Positions 1 to 10,673 of a stretch of DNA of 64,000 nucleotides are shown here, one piece after another; the stretch's first letter is position 1; every line of letters begins with the position of its first letter. The stretch lies in NCBI RefSeq assembly GCF_050947875.1, contig NC_134568.1, positions 199,740,258 to 199,804,257 on the forward strand, in the 5' to 3' direction. The notes beneath the pieces were generated by a model that was given only the letters and a program-made list of their open reading frames with translations, searched no databases and was not told the DNA's origin. A program made the translations under genes and the position numbers. This stretch comes from Dermacentor variabilis (Eukaryota > Arthropoda > Arachnida > Ixodida > Ixodidae).

Positions 1-978
1 GTCGCCGAGTTGGTCAAGGTGGAAGCGGTCCAGGCCGCGCAATTAGTAAGGACCGTGGCCGAGCTTGGAGAAGAGAGGGAAAGGAGAGCAGAACTGGATA
101 GGCGGCTTGATGCGCTTGAGACGCGGGCAGCGGAGAATGATGGGTCGGGACACCAAGCCGGTGGCAAAAGCACAGAAAGTAGGGTAGACCCTACAGGCGA
201 AGTGGGAGGCAGGGAGCCAGAGCAAGCGGTCGTCGGTTCGCCGCCGGTGAATCGGCATAGTTATAGTGAAGCAGCGCAACACGCCCCGAGTGAGGCGACG
301 CTGCCGCCACAGGGGCGCCAGCGAGCGCGAAGAGAGGAGGGGAACAAGCTAACCCGAAGGAATGAGCTCATAGCCAATGATAAGAGGCAGCATAACCTGG
401 AAGTTAGGAGGAAGGGAGGGAATGCCCTAGTACTTATCGGTGGTGATTCAAATATGAGGAGGTGCAAAAGAGCTATAATGGAGCATGCAAAGGGTGATAA
501 GCGGGTAGCAGTCGGGACGTTCCAAGGCAGGACAATGGACGCAGTACTGAGAGAAACAAAAAGCGAGCTTTCTGAGAATGTTGCAGAGCGCAATTTGGTA
601 GTGGTAGCGGCGGGGCTAAATGATATCTTGAATGGTGAAGCCGCAAAAGTAGTGGAAAGATTAGCGGAGGGAGTTGACGATTTAAGGACGATAGCACAGC
701 AAGTCCAGATCGTGGTATGCACAGTGCCGGAGGTGCAAGGACGGAACGGAGAAATTGCCAAGGACGTTGTGGCTGTTAATCGTGAGATAAGAAAGCTAAG
801 CCAGGAGAAAGAATTTGAAGTGGCAGACATAAATAGAGAAGTGCAGAGAGCAGGCTTTGGCGGAGGCTTTACACGAGATGGCATCCACTTTAATGGAAGG
901 CTAGAAGCCGAGATCGGCTGGCGCCTGGCAGGTCGGGCAGTAGCTTTTTTAGGGGGTCCACTGCGCCTTAGGGCGTAG
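1..978 (+). CDS. LINE ORF1 protein with SGNH/GDSL-type esterase domain (partial at 5' end)
   Basis: The frame is open from base 1 to TAG at 976-978, so the true start is upstream. The first ~50 residues are rich in Glu, Arg and Leu and look like a coiled coil. A low-complexity Gly/Ser/Gln linker and a basic stretch follow. The C-terminal ~180 residues carry the SGNH hydrolase signature: IGGDSNM for the nucleophile block, AAGLNDI for the Asn block and DGIHFN for the Asp/His pair. Such esterase domains occur in ORF1 proteins of CR1/L2-type LINEs, which are thought to bind the element RNA. No internal stop is seen, in contrast to the broken ORF2. It could still be non-functional, since nothing shows it is expressed. 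Confidence 0.8.
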   Translation, partial: VAELVKVEAVQAAQLVRTVAELGEERERRAELDRRLDALETRAAENDGSGHQAGGKSTESRVDPTGEVGGREPEQAVVGSPPVNRHSYSEAAQHAPSEATLPPQGRQRARREEGNKLTRRNELIANDKRQHNLEVRRKGGNALVLIGGDSNMRRCKRAIMEHAKGDKRVAVGTFQGRTMDAVLRETKSELSENVAERNLVVVAAGLNDILNGEAAKVVERLAEGVDDLRTIAQQVQIVVCTVPEVQGRNGEIAKDVVAVNREIRKLSQEKEFEVADINREVQRAGFGGGFTRDGIHFNGRLEAEIGWRLAGRAVAFLGGPLRLRA

Positions 979-1031
979 GGGTAAGTAGAAACAGTGTAGA
1001 AAGTGCAACAATAGAGGCTGACGCCAATAAA

Positions 1032-4000
1032 ATGGCCGCTAGGAGGTCCAGGAAGAAAACTAAAAAGAAATTTAACACCAGGATCAGGTACGTAAACATG
1101 CAAGGCGGTAGAAAGAGAGCGATCGAGGTGGTTAGAAATAGAACAGCAGTTAAAGGACGAAGAAGTAAGTGTATACGCGCTATGCGAAACACATCTCAGG
1201 GATCTAGAAGACCCACCGTTTATTGAAGGCCACGTCTGGGAAGGGAGCAATAGAACAACAACGGAGAGGAAGGGAGGAGGAGGAGGTATGCTGATACATC
1301 AAGGAACAAATTGGCAAAGAATAAAGTTAACTTGCAAAGAACATGTCTGGGTATCAGGTACAATTTCCGGTAAAAAGACATGGCTAGGAGTAGTTTATTT
1401 AGGGACAGGCAACAAATGCAGGCAAGAGAACAAGGATCTAGTGAAGTGTCTCGATGACAATATAAAGCAGTTTGGAGAAGGTGCTGATATTTGTCTGCTG
1501 GGTGACATGAGTGGCCACATCGAGGATCTGGATGGATACACAGATTGTAATGGGAAGTTGATGCTAGACTTCTGTGAGCGACACAACCTAGTTATAGTAA
1601 ATAGAGAAACTAAGTGTGAGGGACGAATCACGTGGGAGTCCCATAACATACAAACGACCATTGACTACTGCTTAATGTCGCAGGGGTTGTATAGCAAGCT
1701 CGCAATAATGGAAATAGACGAAGAGGGGAAGTACAGCCTCGGAAGTTATCATAAGCGTATTAGTCTACAGTTGGGAGCCCTGCTCAAAAGAGAAATGCAG
1801 GGAAGTCAAAAAGAGTACGCAAAATTAAATAACGAACAAATAGCGCAAATAGCGGCCGGCATAGAGGAAGCAATAGAGAAACATCCCATGGAAAGCTGGG
1901 ATTATAATCAGTTAGAACTACTCATTAGTACAAAAATAAAAGAAGTAAAAGGAGTAAACCGCTGGAGAGGAAAGAGGAAGCCACGAAGTTGGTGGAATAA
2001 GGAAATCAGGGAGGCCATCGAACAACGACGACTGGCATCTCGGGAACACAGAGAAGCAAAGAGGGCGCAGTCATCTGAAGAGGAAATAGGCCAAAAATGG
2101 GAATCTTATCAACAAAAGCAACAAGTGCAGATGCTCGTCCAGGCTAAAATAAAGGAGTCCTCTGATCGCTGGCTGGCTGAAGTTCGCGATGCAACTAATA
2201 AAGGGGGGTCAAGAAAATTCTGAAACCATATAAGCTGGCTGGGTAAAGCGAATCACAGAAAGCAAGAACAGATTCACGATGCCGAAGGAAATTGTTTAGA
2301 GGGAAATGACGCTGTGAACTACATCGGTTCAGTTATAGCAGAGTCATTTAGGAAAGACGATACGGTAATCGCCATAAATGAGGGAGCAATACAAGATAGC
2401 ATAATAGAAAACAGCTTAGAACTGACCAATCTTAACTGGAACAAGGCAGAAACAAATGTTCGAAAATGCACGTCCGCGGGGATAGACGAAATTCCAACCA
2501 AGTTAATTAATGAACTTGGCCCAAGAAGCAAGGAAACGCTGATAAAAGCATTGGAGGCAGTCATAACAAATAAGCAAATTCCGCACAGCTGGAAACAGAG
2601 TAAAATGAATTTGATTTATAAAGGGAAAGGTCATAAGAAGAACATAAAATACTTCCGACCAATTACGATAACATCAGTTATATATACGCTGGCGATGCAG
2701 GCGGTGAAATTAAAAATGCAGTCATGGGTAGAAAGTAATGGAATACTCGGAGAACTTCAGAACGGGTTCAGAAGTGGTAGGCGCTTAGATGATAGCCTGT
2801 TCGTGCTTACCCAGTGCATAGAAATAGCTAAGGCGGAAAATAGACCTCTGTATTTAGCTTTCCTGGACATAAGCGGTGCATACGACAACGTGAACAGGGA
2901 ACTCCTGTGGAACATATTAAAAGATGAAGGTATTGGTCATGAGGTAATTAATTTTCTACAGGAAATATATCTAGAAAATAATGTTGAAATAACATGGGAA
3001 GGTATTAAGAGTACGACAACTGTCGAGGTACACAAAGGATTAAGGCAAGGTTGTCCTCTGTCACCGCTGCTGTTCATGCTTTATATTGTTACAGACGAGG
3101 TGTTTAATGCAGAACCGGTTGAAGCTGGTTGATAGGCGCGGTTGTTGAAGAGCGGTCTCGCGGCAGCTTGCCTAACGTCGTCCTCTTCTTTCTTTCATCT
3201 GGTTGTCTGCGCGGCAGGCGTGGTTCATGACAGCTTGTGACAATATGATAAGCATGAAAAGAAGGTTACAACGAAGCAATCTAGGGTATAATCTGTCGTA
3301 CAGATTAGGCGAAAAGGTTGTTGAGCAACGACTACCGGGTTTTATGTATGCGGACGATATTGTAATGTTAGCAGATAGCCAGGAAGATTTGCAAACTCTG
3401 GTTAATTACTGTGGAGACGAAAGAAACAGTTTAGGTTTCAGTTTTAGTGCAGCTAAGTCCGGTGGGATGTTTTTCGGCGATACAACTGATCAGGAGCTTA
3501 CAATACAAGGCCATGAAATACCCCGAGTGGTCGAATACAAATATCTCGGGGTCTGGATAAACAAAGGGCAGATGTACACGGAAAAGCACGAACAGTCTCT
3601 CATAACAAAAGGGCGAAGAGATGCCGGGATAATGAAACATAGGGCATTGTGGGGGTACAACAGGTATGAGGTACTGAGATGTATTTGGAAGGGAGTAATG
3701 GTGCCGGGGTCTAGTTTCGGGAATGCGGTCCTGTGTTTAAGGGCAGAGGTTCAGTCGAGACTAGAAGTAAATCAGAGAGCTGTGGGAAGGTTAGCACTAG
3801 GTGCCCACGGGAAAACCACATACGAAGCAGTACAGGGAGATATGGGCTGGGCATCGTTCGAAGCATGGGAAGCTCAGAGTAAAATCCTATACGAAAAACG
3901 TCTGAGAAAATTGGACGTTAACAGGTGGGCAGCTAAGGTATTTAAATACCTATACAGAAAGAGCGTTGACTCACAATGGCGGAAAAGAACTAGGAAGCTA

Positions 4001-4466
4001 ACCAGTAAGTATGCCAGACACGAGGACGAAGAAAGACAGAGCATTAAACGACAGGTTAAAAACGCGGAAGGTAAAAATTGGATAAATTCAATGGAAAAGA
4101 AGCATAGTGTGGAACTATATCGATACTGGAAACACCAGATCAGGAAGGAAGCGTTTTATGATAACTCAAGAGGCAGTGCCCTTCTCTTTGAAGCTAGATC
4201 AGGATGTCTTAGAACGCAGAGCTATAAAAAGAAATTTAACGAAGAAGAAGACACATATACTGTGTGTGGTAAATATGTAGAAACAGTGGAACACCTCATA
4301 CTAAAATGTACGTGATGGTATCAATCCCGATGTCGATGCGGCCACAGTCACGCTTCCTGAGGCCCTAGGGTTCAGAGATAATAATAGTCATGTAAATAAA
4401 TATGCGGTGGAAATTAGCAAAATGCGATTGGAGGATTGGTGGCTCAAAAGCAGAGAGGTGACATAA
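1032..4466 (+). pseudogene. LINE ORF2: endonuclease/reverse transcriptase, broken
   Basis: The N-terminal third is an APE-type endonuclease: NMQGG (1098-1112), CETHLR (~1185-1202), a GDMSGH block (~1500-1517) and TTIDYCLMS (~1657-1683). The expected GDxN block has Ser in place of Asn, and the expected SDH block reads SYH (~1745-1753), so two catalytic residues are lost. The RT follows with LDISGAYD (~2864-2887), GLRQGCPLSP (~3038-3067) and the YADD box (~3347-3358). A Cys/His motif ending in HLILKC (~4291-4308) and a Trp-rich tail finish it. Breaks: frameshift near 1127, in-frame TGA at 2221-2223 where Trp is likely ancestral, foreign sequence near 3092-3240, and a frameshift near 4315. In the shifted frame the stop is TAA at 4464-4466. 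Confidence 0.85.
3092..3240. other. Unidentified ~150 bp insertion within LINE reverse transcriptase
   Basis: RT similarity stops just after the LFMLYI stretch and resumes in another frame at about 3245. The sequence between is GC-richer, contains a stop at 3130-3132 and has a pyrimidine-rich patch near 3181-3200. I do not recognise it. No clear target duplication is visible. It may be a fragment of another repeat or a template switch during retrotransposition. Confidence 0.5.
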
Positions 4467-4617
4467 GGTTAAAATGGTAGGAAGACGTACGTATTTAAAG
4501 AAAATCGAGAATTTCAATAACACACAATACAGATAAAAATAAAAATAAAAGGCAAAATAAAAATCTGAGCATGGTGGCAACTGCCATCACGACGTTTCAA
4601 AAGGGACGCTACTACCT

Positions 4618-4631
4618 TCCATCCATCCATC
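4618..4631 (+). repeat. CATC-type tail of the LINE
   Basis: Three and a half units of TCCA close the similarity to the LINE, after an A-rich stretch at 4525-4565. Short microsatellite tails are usual for CR1/L2-type elements. It marks the 3' boundary. Confidence 0.6.
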
Positions 4632-5900
4632 TTGTACGGAACGGACGGCGCAGCGCCAGCGCTGCATGTTGATATTTTGATAATCATTTTCTGCTGCAGT
4701 CAAATAAACGTAGACGTGCAAATGCTTGGCGGATGTTAAGATGCATCCCCGAAACTCACTTCATATAATAGAGGGATTATATGTGCACTCCTAGCGCATC
4801 TCAACGCCCATTGGAGGGATTTATTAACCTGATAGCAAAGGTTTTGCAGACACCGAAGTAGTAGCATAAAGCCGTTAAATTTGTTTTGAGCCACGCTGCC
4901 ACGTAATCAGAAATTATTCGGATGGAAAACTTGGCTGGAAATAACGCCGTAGTAAAGGACATCGAATTTATTTAAACCAACTCGGATTCCAGGTGCACAC
5001 ATTTTCTTCTGCGGTTCGCATTCATAAAAAAGTGGCCGCATCCGCGACCCAACGTAGAAGCGCTTAGTTCGTCAGCCGCTGTTGTAGGAAAGAAGGCAAA
5101 ACAATATGTACGTACATAGCCCAAAGCCAAAGAGCTTTCCTGCTTGGTATTTATTTTCTTTCGCAATAAACATTTGTCCCTCGTTCTTTCATTCGGTTTC
5201 GCGAGCCCCCCGCAACTACATTTGCACAGTTTATTCGTGAATTCTTTATTTACATCATGAAGTGCTCCCGAACGTCAGGCTCATGTGCGAGTATGAGACA
5301 CAACGACATGCTGCAGTTCTATGAAAGGAATAAAGCAGGTAGGAAAGACGCCAAGTAAAAGGGATCTCTGCAAAACTACACATAGTATGCCAAAACACAG
5401 AAAAACAGCGCGAGTACATTCAATCCCAAGCAAATGGACACCTACAGCGGAATTAATATGCGCAAATGACTTCCTTAATTCATTTCTTAATTATATTCAC
5501 AAAATTAGCTTTTTGAATGCACCAGAAAAAGTTGTGCATTCAGATAAAAAAGACAAAGAAGGGTCGTTGCACCAGCCTGCTAAGAACAATATAGCTAACT
5601 TTAAAGTGCAATTTCCTTTTTCCTCGTGCTTCTCTTCACTGATTAACCTTTAACGTAAAAGTGCAGCCTTACTTGTTAGGACATAAAAACGCACAACTGC
5701 AGATGTGAAATCATCAGCATGTAATTTGCAGCCTACGGCATAGCCAAATTTAAAGCTTTCACTAGAATCATGACATCAACTATTCTGTCGCTGCAAAGCT
5801 CCTCTTTTCTGAAGAAGGTTGTAAATATACTCCCTCAAGCCTCCTTCGAGTTCACCAGACCACATCGAATCGCGCCACAGCTAATTAAGGAGCGCAGAAG
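4632..5900. other. Intergenic, nothing recognised
   Basis: AT-rich sequence with only short open frames (longest 110 codons at 5321-5653, lysine-rich, no recognisable domain). No terminal repeats, splice pattern or transposase motif seen. Confidence 0.5.
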
Positions 5901-6196
5901 CACGTATACTACATTCCCGAGGCGCGGCACGTGCAAACGAGTTGGCGTCCCCCACCTCGTGTGCCGCAGGTGGAGCTATTCACTGCTTGACTCTTCCCGA
6001 AAGTGAAGCGAGAGCCTGGCACTGTTCCAGGTAAAGTGGGTCCCGAAGCAAGACGGCTGTAATGCACCGTGAAACCCTGGAAGCATCGCCCCCATCCGCC
6101 TATTGTGACGGCGCATTGCAAGCCGGGAAGGCAATACCGCAAAAAGAAGTAAGTCCTCGGACAATTGGGGCCCAAGGAGCGACCCTCTCCGCCGGG

Positions 6197-6524
6197 TGTG
6201 ACACAATCGCACGGGCGCCTACCATTGGCCGAAAATGACGACACCTGAGCGGGCTCGCCGATTGGCCGAACGTGACGTGACATCGAGACACCGAAGGGCT
6301 TAAAAGCCAGAGACCGGGAGCATTCCTGGAGCATTCCTTCATTGATCTCTTTCGAGCTTCTTGCCACGGGCCGCAGCGTTCGAGTTGCTGCCGGCCCGTA
6401 ATGACTGTATGACTGTTAATTTCTTGGTCGTCTCACTGTAAATAATGTAAATAAACCTCCAGTTTTTCATCACAAAGTCCTCCTCAACTCTTACAGAGGG
6501 TTACAGCAATCCTCCCCTGTCACA
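6197..6524 (+). mobile_element. Probable solo LTR (328 bp)
   Basis: The block starts TGTGACA and ends TGTCACA, a perfect 7 bp inverted pair with TG...CA ends. Inside, in LTR order, are two CCAAT-type boxes (ATTGGCCG at ~6225 and ~6260), a CRE-like GTGACGTGAC (~6271-6280), a TATA-like CTTAAAAG (~6299) and a poly(A) signal AATAAA (~6450). No matching target duplication flanks it (CCGGG on the left, AATTT on the right). It may be an old solo LTR or one end of a deleted element. TGTGACG at ~6104 is an alternative left border. Confidence 0.45.
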
Positions 6525-6548
6525 AATTTTGTGAATTTTGAGACTCTG

Positions 6549-7010
6549 CTACTGACATGAGTTCTGCAAAAGAAGAGCGGCAATCCTCACATTTGTTGCG
6601 AGTAAAAAATTTCTGCGCGGCATACCCTGCCATATATAATGGATGAGGCGTTCATCGCTCCTTTCCTCCACATAAGCCCGGTGCTCTGGCGGAGTACTGT
6701 TTAGCCTTTGCTCTACCAGCGTCAGATTTCCAGCTTCATCAAGTGACGCAACGTCCCCTTCCTTGTCAGAATTATCAGGTGAGTGAAGTAGCGATACCAA
6801 ATCTTTACTGACCTGTGTGTTCCCTGTTTGCATTGCCTTCGCCAAGTTATGAAAAGAGAGGCAATTCACAACAATAAAAAATTGCGACAGCGTTGGGTGA
6901 TCGTTAGATCTGCCCGACTACCTCACAAGAAGTTTTCCAACTTATATTGGCTTACTCTAGATGTCAATAGGTATTTAAAACCCTCTCCTTCCAAGTATTC
7001 TAATACAGCC
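6549..7010 (-). pseudogene. P-element/THAP9-like transposase remnant
   Basis: Read on the minus strand, the higher-coordinate part encodes a stretch like the P-superfamily insertion domain: KYLLTSRVSQYKLENFL (~6972-6922), then NDHPTLSQF (~6906-6880) in another frame. It continues in a third frame as FIVVNCLSFHNLAK (~6880-6839) and ends with DERLIHYI (~6657-6634), like the RLIYYIAGYVA region of P transposases. At least two frameshifts and one stop interrupt it, so it is dead. No THAP finger or terminal repeats are seen nearby; only the C-terminal third remains. Assignment is from remembered family motifs. Confidence 0.6.
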
Positions 7011-7303
7011 AAAGTGCTGCACAATGTCCCACGGAGCCCATCTGCCGTCGACTGGATCAAGAAGCCGCAGAGACATTTTGCATGTGACTCCCAACGAGAC
7101 AGAAACTCGAGGAATTCCTTCAGAGTCCTTCAGAGCAAGCAGGCTGCAACCGGTCGCAACACACGGAGAACGCGTCCGTACAGCCCGTGCGACTGCAGCG
7201 CCGCCGCATACATCCGGGACCTGTCTACGCTCCTGGCTTCAAAGCAGTGCGTGGCGCGTTCCGCCGTCTCAACACACTGCCATATTCTAGTATACCGTAC
7301 TAG

Positions 7304-7338
7304 GGTGGCTAGAAGGGCCACTAGCGCTTCTAGCCACC
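7304..7338. repeat. Perfect 12 bp hairpin
   Basis: GGTGGCTAGAAG at 7304-7315 is the exact reverse complement of CTTCTAGCCACC at 7327-7338, with an 11 base loop. It may be the core of a small palindromic repeat; no function can be assigned. Confidence 0.75.
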
Positions 7339-7365
7339 ATAACTGTACCACTGCAGGATGAATAC

Positions 7366-7420
<55 letters not shown>
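7366..7420 (+). repeat. GAT/ATG trinucleotide microsatellite
   Basis: About 18 uninterrupted GAT units. The minus strand reads as a histidine run in one frame, but this is a repeat artefact and not a gene. Confidence 0.95.
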
Positions 7421-7639
7421 CATACAAATGTAAAACGTAACGGGTTTTTCAATTGGGGCGATTCGATGATGGCAACCTGTGGTGGCCATGTTTTGGTGGC
7501 GTCTGTCTAATCCATTGTTTTTTACTCAGTCACTGATGCCAAATCACCATGGCAAGTTAGACGATTCGGCCGCACGTCCAAATGATAAAACTTTATTAAT
7601 CAAAATGACTGTTCTTTAGTGCAAACGTTGCGCACGTTG

Positions 7640-8620
7640 AGCCCATTTTATGGCAGACGCGGTGGCCTTTCAAAGTTGACTCTCTGAAGACGACCGGTTC
7701 GGTAAACAATCGATCAGCCAACACCTGTATGTCAAAGGAACGCCAGATCGGCCGAGAACATCACTGCGGTCCGTGAAAGTATGCAGGAGAACCTGAAGCA
7801 GTCACTTCCTCGCTGTGCACAAGAACTCGGCCTTTTGCAGACTTCAACTTGACGAATTTTGCGTTGGGACTTGGGCCTACACCCGTATGTACAAGATCCA
7901 ACTGACCCAGGAGCTCAAAATTAATGACCATAGACAACGGCGTTCGTTCGCTGACTGGGCTTCGAAGCGTTTGCTAGAGGACCCCAATTTTAGCTGAAAA
8001 AACATCTTTAGCGATGAGGCACATTTTTGGATGAATGGCTATGTTAACAAGCACAATTGCCGCATATGGGACGACGCCAACCCACACGAGGTGGGTTGGC
8101 AATACATCCACAAATTGTTTGGTGTGGATTTCGGGCCGGCGACATCATTCGTCCGTACTTTTTTTAAAATGACGTTGGTGAGGCTATCACCGTCAACAGC
8201 GAGCACTACACAACGTTGATAACAGAGTTCTTTGGGTCCAAATTGAACGATACGGACGTAGACGACATGTGGTTCCAGGAGGACGATGCGTACGCTACGT
8301 GCCACACAGCGGATGCCACGATGGACATTCTGCATGAACGATCTGAGGGTATGGTTATCTTTCGCAGAGGCGACGTGAATTGGCCACCAAGATCGTGCGA
8401 TTTGACCCCACTAGACTTTTTCTTGTGGGGTTTCCTGAAGTCGCAGGTCTATGCCAATAAGCCGCAATTGACCGATGCCCTTAAAGTCAGCATAACCCAG
8501 GCCATCGCTCAAATTCAGCTGGATCTATACGGCAGAGTCATTGAAAATTGGACCACTCGGATCCGTGCCACCATGAGAAGCCGCGGCGGTCATTTGAACC
8601 ATGTTATATTCCATACATAA
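7640..8620 (+). pseudogene. mariner/Tc1-superfamily transposase, broken
   Basis: The middle and C-terminal parts of an IS630-Tc1-mariner transposase are readable in several frames. The first catalytic block is IFSDEAHFW (~8007-8030), followed by GYVNKHNCRIW (~8038-8070). The second is DDMWFQEDDA (~8260-8290). The third is SCDLTPLDFFLWG (~8397-8434), and the ORF ends in RSRGGHLNHVIF. The spacing between second and third aspartate is about 38 residues, longer than the 34 of canonical mariners, so it belongs to another branch. Breaks: TGA near 7994, frameshift near 8100, a gap or shift near 8160 and TGA at 8217. The DNA-binding domain at the 5' end is hardly recognisable. I did not find clear terminal repeats. 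Confidence 0.8.
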
Positions 8621-8897
8621 TGGCATACATGGGCCTTTCAAATAAAAAAAAGAATTTCGTTAATACCTCACACACAGCTTGTTTTATTCCACTTCAACAT
8701 CGACCGGCCCTTATTGAAAAACCCTACATTAAGACTTTTCAATTCTCCAGAGAGTTTTGTAAAATTCACAGAATGTGGACTTCATGCAAGAAGTCTCTAC
8801 ACGAACATCATTTATGATCGAGGACATGAATTATTTCATATCTAGTATACGTGGAAAGCATCTATCCAACCACTTAAAAATACGCTTTTGTAAAAGG

Positions 8898-9062
8898 GGT
8901 GTAACACGGCGCACATTCGATAGCAATCGAGCCCGATCCGGATGGAAATTATCGACCACGATTGACTCCTTTGTGCAAGTTACTAGAGGGAGCCAATCGC
9001 GGTTGACAATTTTGATCCGGATCGGGCTTGATCGTGATCGGAAGTGGCCGTCTGACGCAGGT
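8898..9062. repeat. Fold-back (palindromic) repeat, MITE-like
   Basis: Two arms of about 70 bp are imperfect reverse complements of each other, separated by ~18 bases near 8968-8985. The strongest core is AGCCCGATCCGGAT (8939-8952) against ATCCGGATCGGGCT (9015-9028), and pairing continues outward through ACGGC(G)CAC and inward through ATTGRCTCC. Such near-perfect hairpins are typical of fold-back MITEs. Boundaries are approximate. Confidence 0.7.
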
Positions 9063-9693
9063 ATTAAACATGGTGGAATTAAAGCAATGAAAAAAAGTGA
9101 ATCCGTTACATGACGATATAGTGCAAACACCCAGCCGTCTCCTTTCCAACTCATCTTTTAAAAATCATTTGCACATATTATTCAAATTTGTAGCACAGGT
9201 CCAACCTAAATTGTCTGAAGATGTATGCGACACAATTTTAATATAATCATTTTCATCAGTGCTGTTGCTTTTGACATTAATTTCCTGTATTAAATGTCTG
9301 TGCAGCTAAAACCCAAAGCGATATAGTACCAAAAGAAAGGACTGCTAGAAGAGTCAAGTTCTGGCCAAGCTTTTCAAGGGCTACTCTAAAAGTATTTTCC
9401 TTCGAAGCAAAAATGACATCTTAAAAAGAAATGTTCTAATATTCACTCTTAGCCATTACAGAAATTACATAAAGGAGATGACATAAAAGGGAGGAAGGTA
9501 GAAGTTGAGTAGAAGGCTTGGCAAAATGGTCTCATAATCAAGACTTCTATTTTCAAAAGGGGGCATCGTCTAGTGTTCCAAGGAAAATTTAGAGATTAGG
9601 CAAAGTTAGTGACAATAGATAATTTTGTTTAACTATGATCTAATGAATGCCAATGTTGGTAGAACAGGGATTACACTTAGAGTACAGAATAAG
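9063..9693. other. Intergenic, nothing recognised
   Basis: AT-rich sequence without coding potential, repeats or motifs that I can name. Confidence 0.5.
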
Positions 9694-9703
9694 CAGATTC
9701 GTT

Positions 9704-9886
9704 AAAAAGATTATGGTGTTTTACTTGCTAAAACCACTTCCTGATTATGAGGCACGCTGTAGTGGGGGGCTCCGGAAATTTCGACCACCTGGGGTTCTTT
9801 ATAGTGCAACTAAATCTAAGTACACTGGTATTTTTGCATTTCGATCCCCGTCGAAATGCGGCCGCCGTGGCCGGGATAATAAGCAT
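9704..9886 (-). mobile_element. SINE, Ruka-like, 5'-truncated
   Basis: The sequence carries the SINE body (GGCACGCTGTAGTG, TTTCGACCACCTGGGGTTC, AAATGCGGCCGCCGTGGCC on the plus strand) seen in six other copies of the window. The tRNA-derived head would lie at the high-coordinate end but is missing here. GCAGATTCGTT (9693-9703) and GCATATTCGTT (9883-9893) flank it and differ at one base, fitting a target duplication. Confidence 0.8.
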
Positions 9887-9893
9887 ATTCGTT

Positions 9894-10640
9894 TAGGAAT
9901 AAACTTTTGTAGCCTGCAGGCTTGCCACACTAGACAAATTATGTCTAAATATTATGGGAGTAACAGATCAATAGCTTTAAAATGTTTGATAAATTTGGCA
10001 TGGTTGGCAGAGTAAAGGGAAGATTAATGTGTTATGGCTGTTATGATTATGGTTATGATTGATTAATAAGTTATGGCTGATGACTAGATGGCTTTAATTT
10101 ATGCAGAGCTAATTAAACCAGTTTCTAATAATTCAGACTGAAAGATAGGCATGAAAACCAGGTAGACATATTGCAAGAGACCAATTCAGTGATGGTGATA
10201 CAATGCCAAAACCTGCCAATTCTTTACAGATGGAAGCATTGGTCGCAGTCACACTCTTATTTTAGTTAAAGGCACATGAAGTAGTCACCCAAAAGACAAC
10301 TTATATTCGGTGACAACCTAAGAAATCAGTAAGAGCTTCGCCCACAATACCATATTTCACCTGCCCTATACGTGCCTCCGTGTTCTAGAACACAGTTCAT
10401 TTAAAAAATGCCGATACTGAAAGAAGTTCAGCTCTGCCATGACATCACTGATATGAGCGAACATGATTGGCTGGTGCATCTGTACACAACGTTCTCTTTC
10501 AGTCGGACTGTGTGATAGCTGTGTATATGCTATTGCATCCTTGGTTTGTCACCGGCTATAAGTAAGAAGAAGGCAAATACTTAGCATTATTTGGAAAGCT
10601 ATAACCAAATTCAATGTTACATAGTCACTGAAAGAGAGCT
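9894..10640. other. Intergenic, nothing recognised
   Basis: AT-rich, no credible ORF. A TATGGCTGTTATGATTATGG-like stretch (~10032-10080) is locally repetitive. Confidence 0.5.
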
Positions 10641-10673
10641 ACAGTAAACCTTCATTAGCTCGAACTCTGATAT

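Larger units (their letters stand above)
1..4631 (+). mobile_element. Non-LTR retrotransposon (LINE), CR1/L2-like, 5' end outside window
   Basis: This is one LINE copy. ORF1 is followed by an apurinic-type endonuclease plus reverse transcriptase ORF2, a short 3' region and a tail of CATC repeats (4618-4631). The order ORF1 with esterase, ORF2 with EN-RT, and a short microsatellite tail instead of a long poly(A) fits the CR1/L2 group; the clade is an inference. The reading frame is still open at base 1, so the element starts outside the window. ORF2 carries a frameshift near 1127, a stop at 2221, an inserted block near 3092-3240 and a frameshift near 4315, so the copy cannot be active on its own. 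No target duplication can be checked because the left end is missing. Confidence 0.85.

Noticed and set aside
261..1250. 329-codon minus-strand ORF
   Set aside because: It is the shadow of the LINE ORF1/ORF2 region; composition (Ser/Leu/Pro) is that of a reverse-complement frame.
5909..6367. 152-codon minus-strand ORF over the LTR-like block
   Set aside because: Open only because the region is GC-rich; low-complexity Gly/Arg/Cys composition, no known domain.
7130..7489. Minus-strand ORF with a run of 18 histidines
   Set aside because: The histidines come from the GAT microsatellite; the flanks have no domain.
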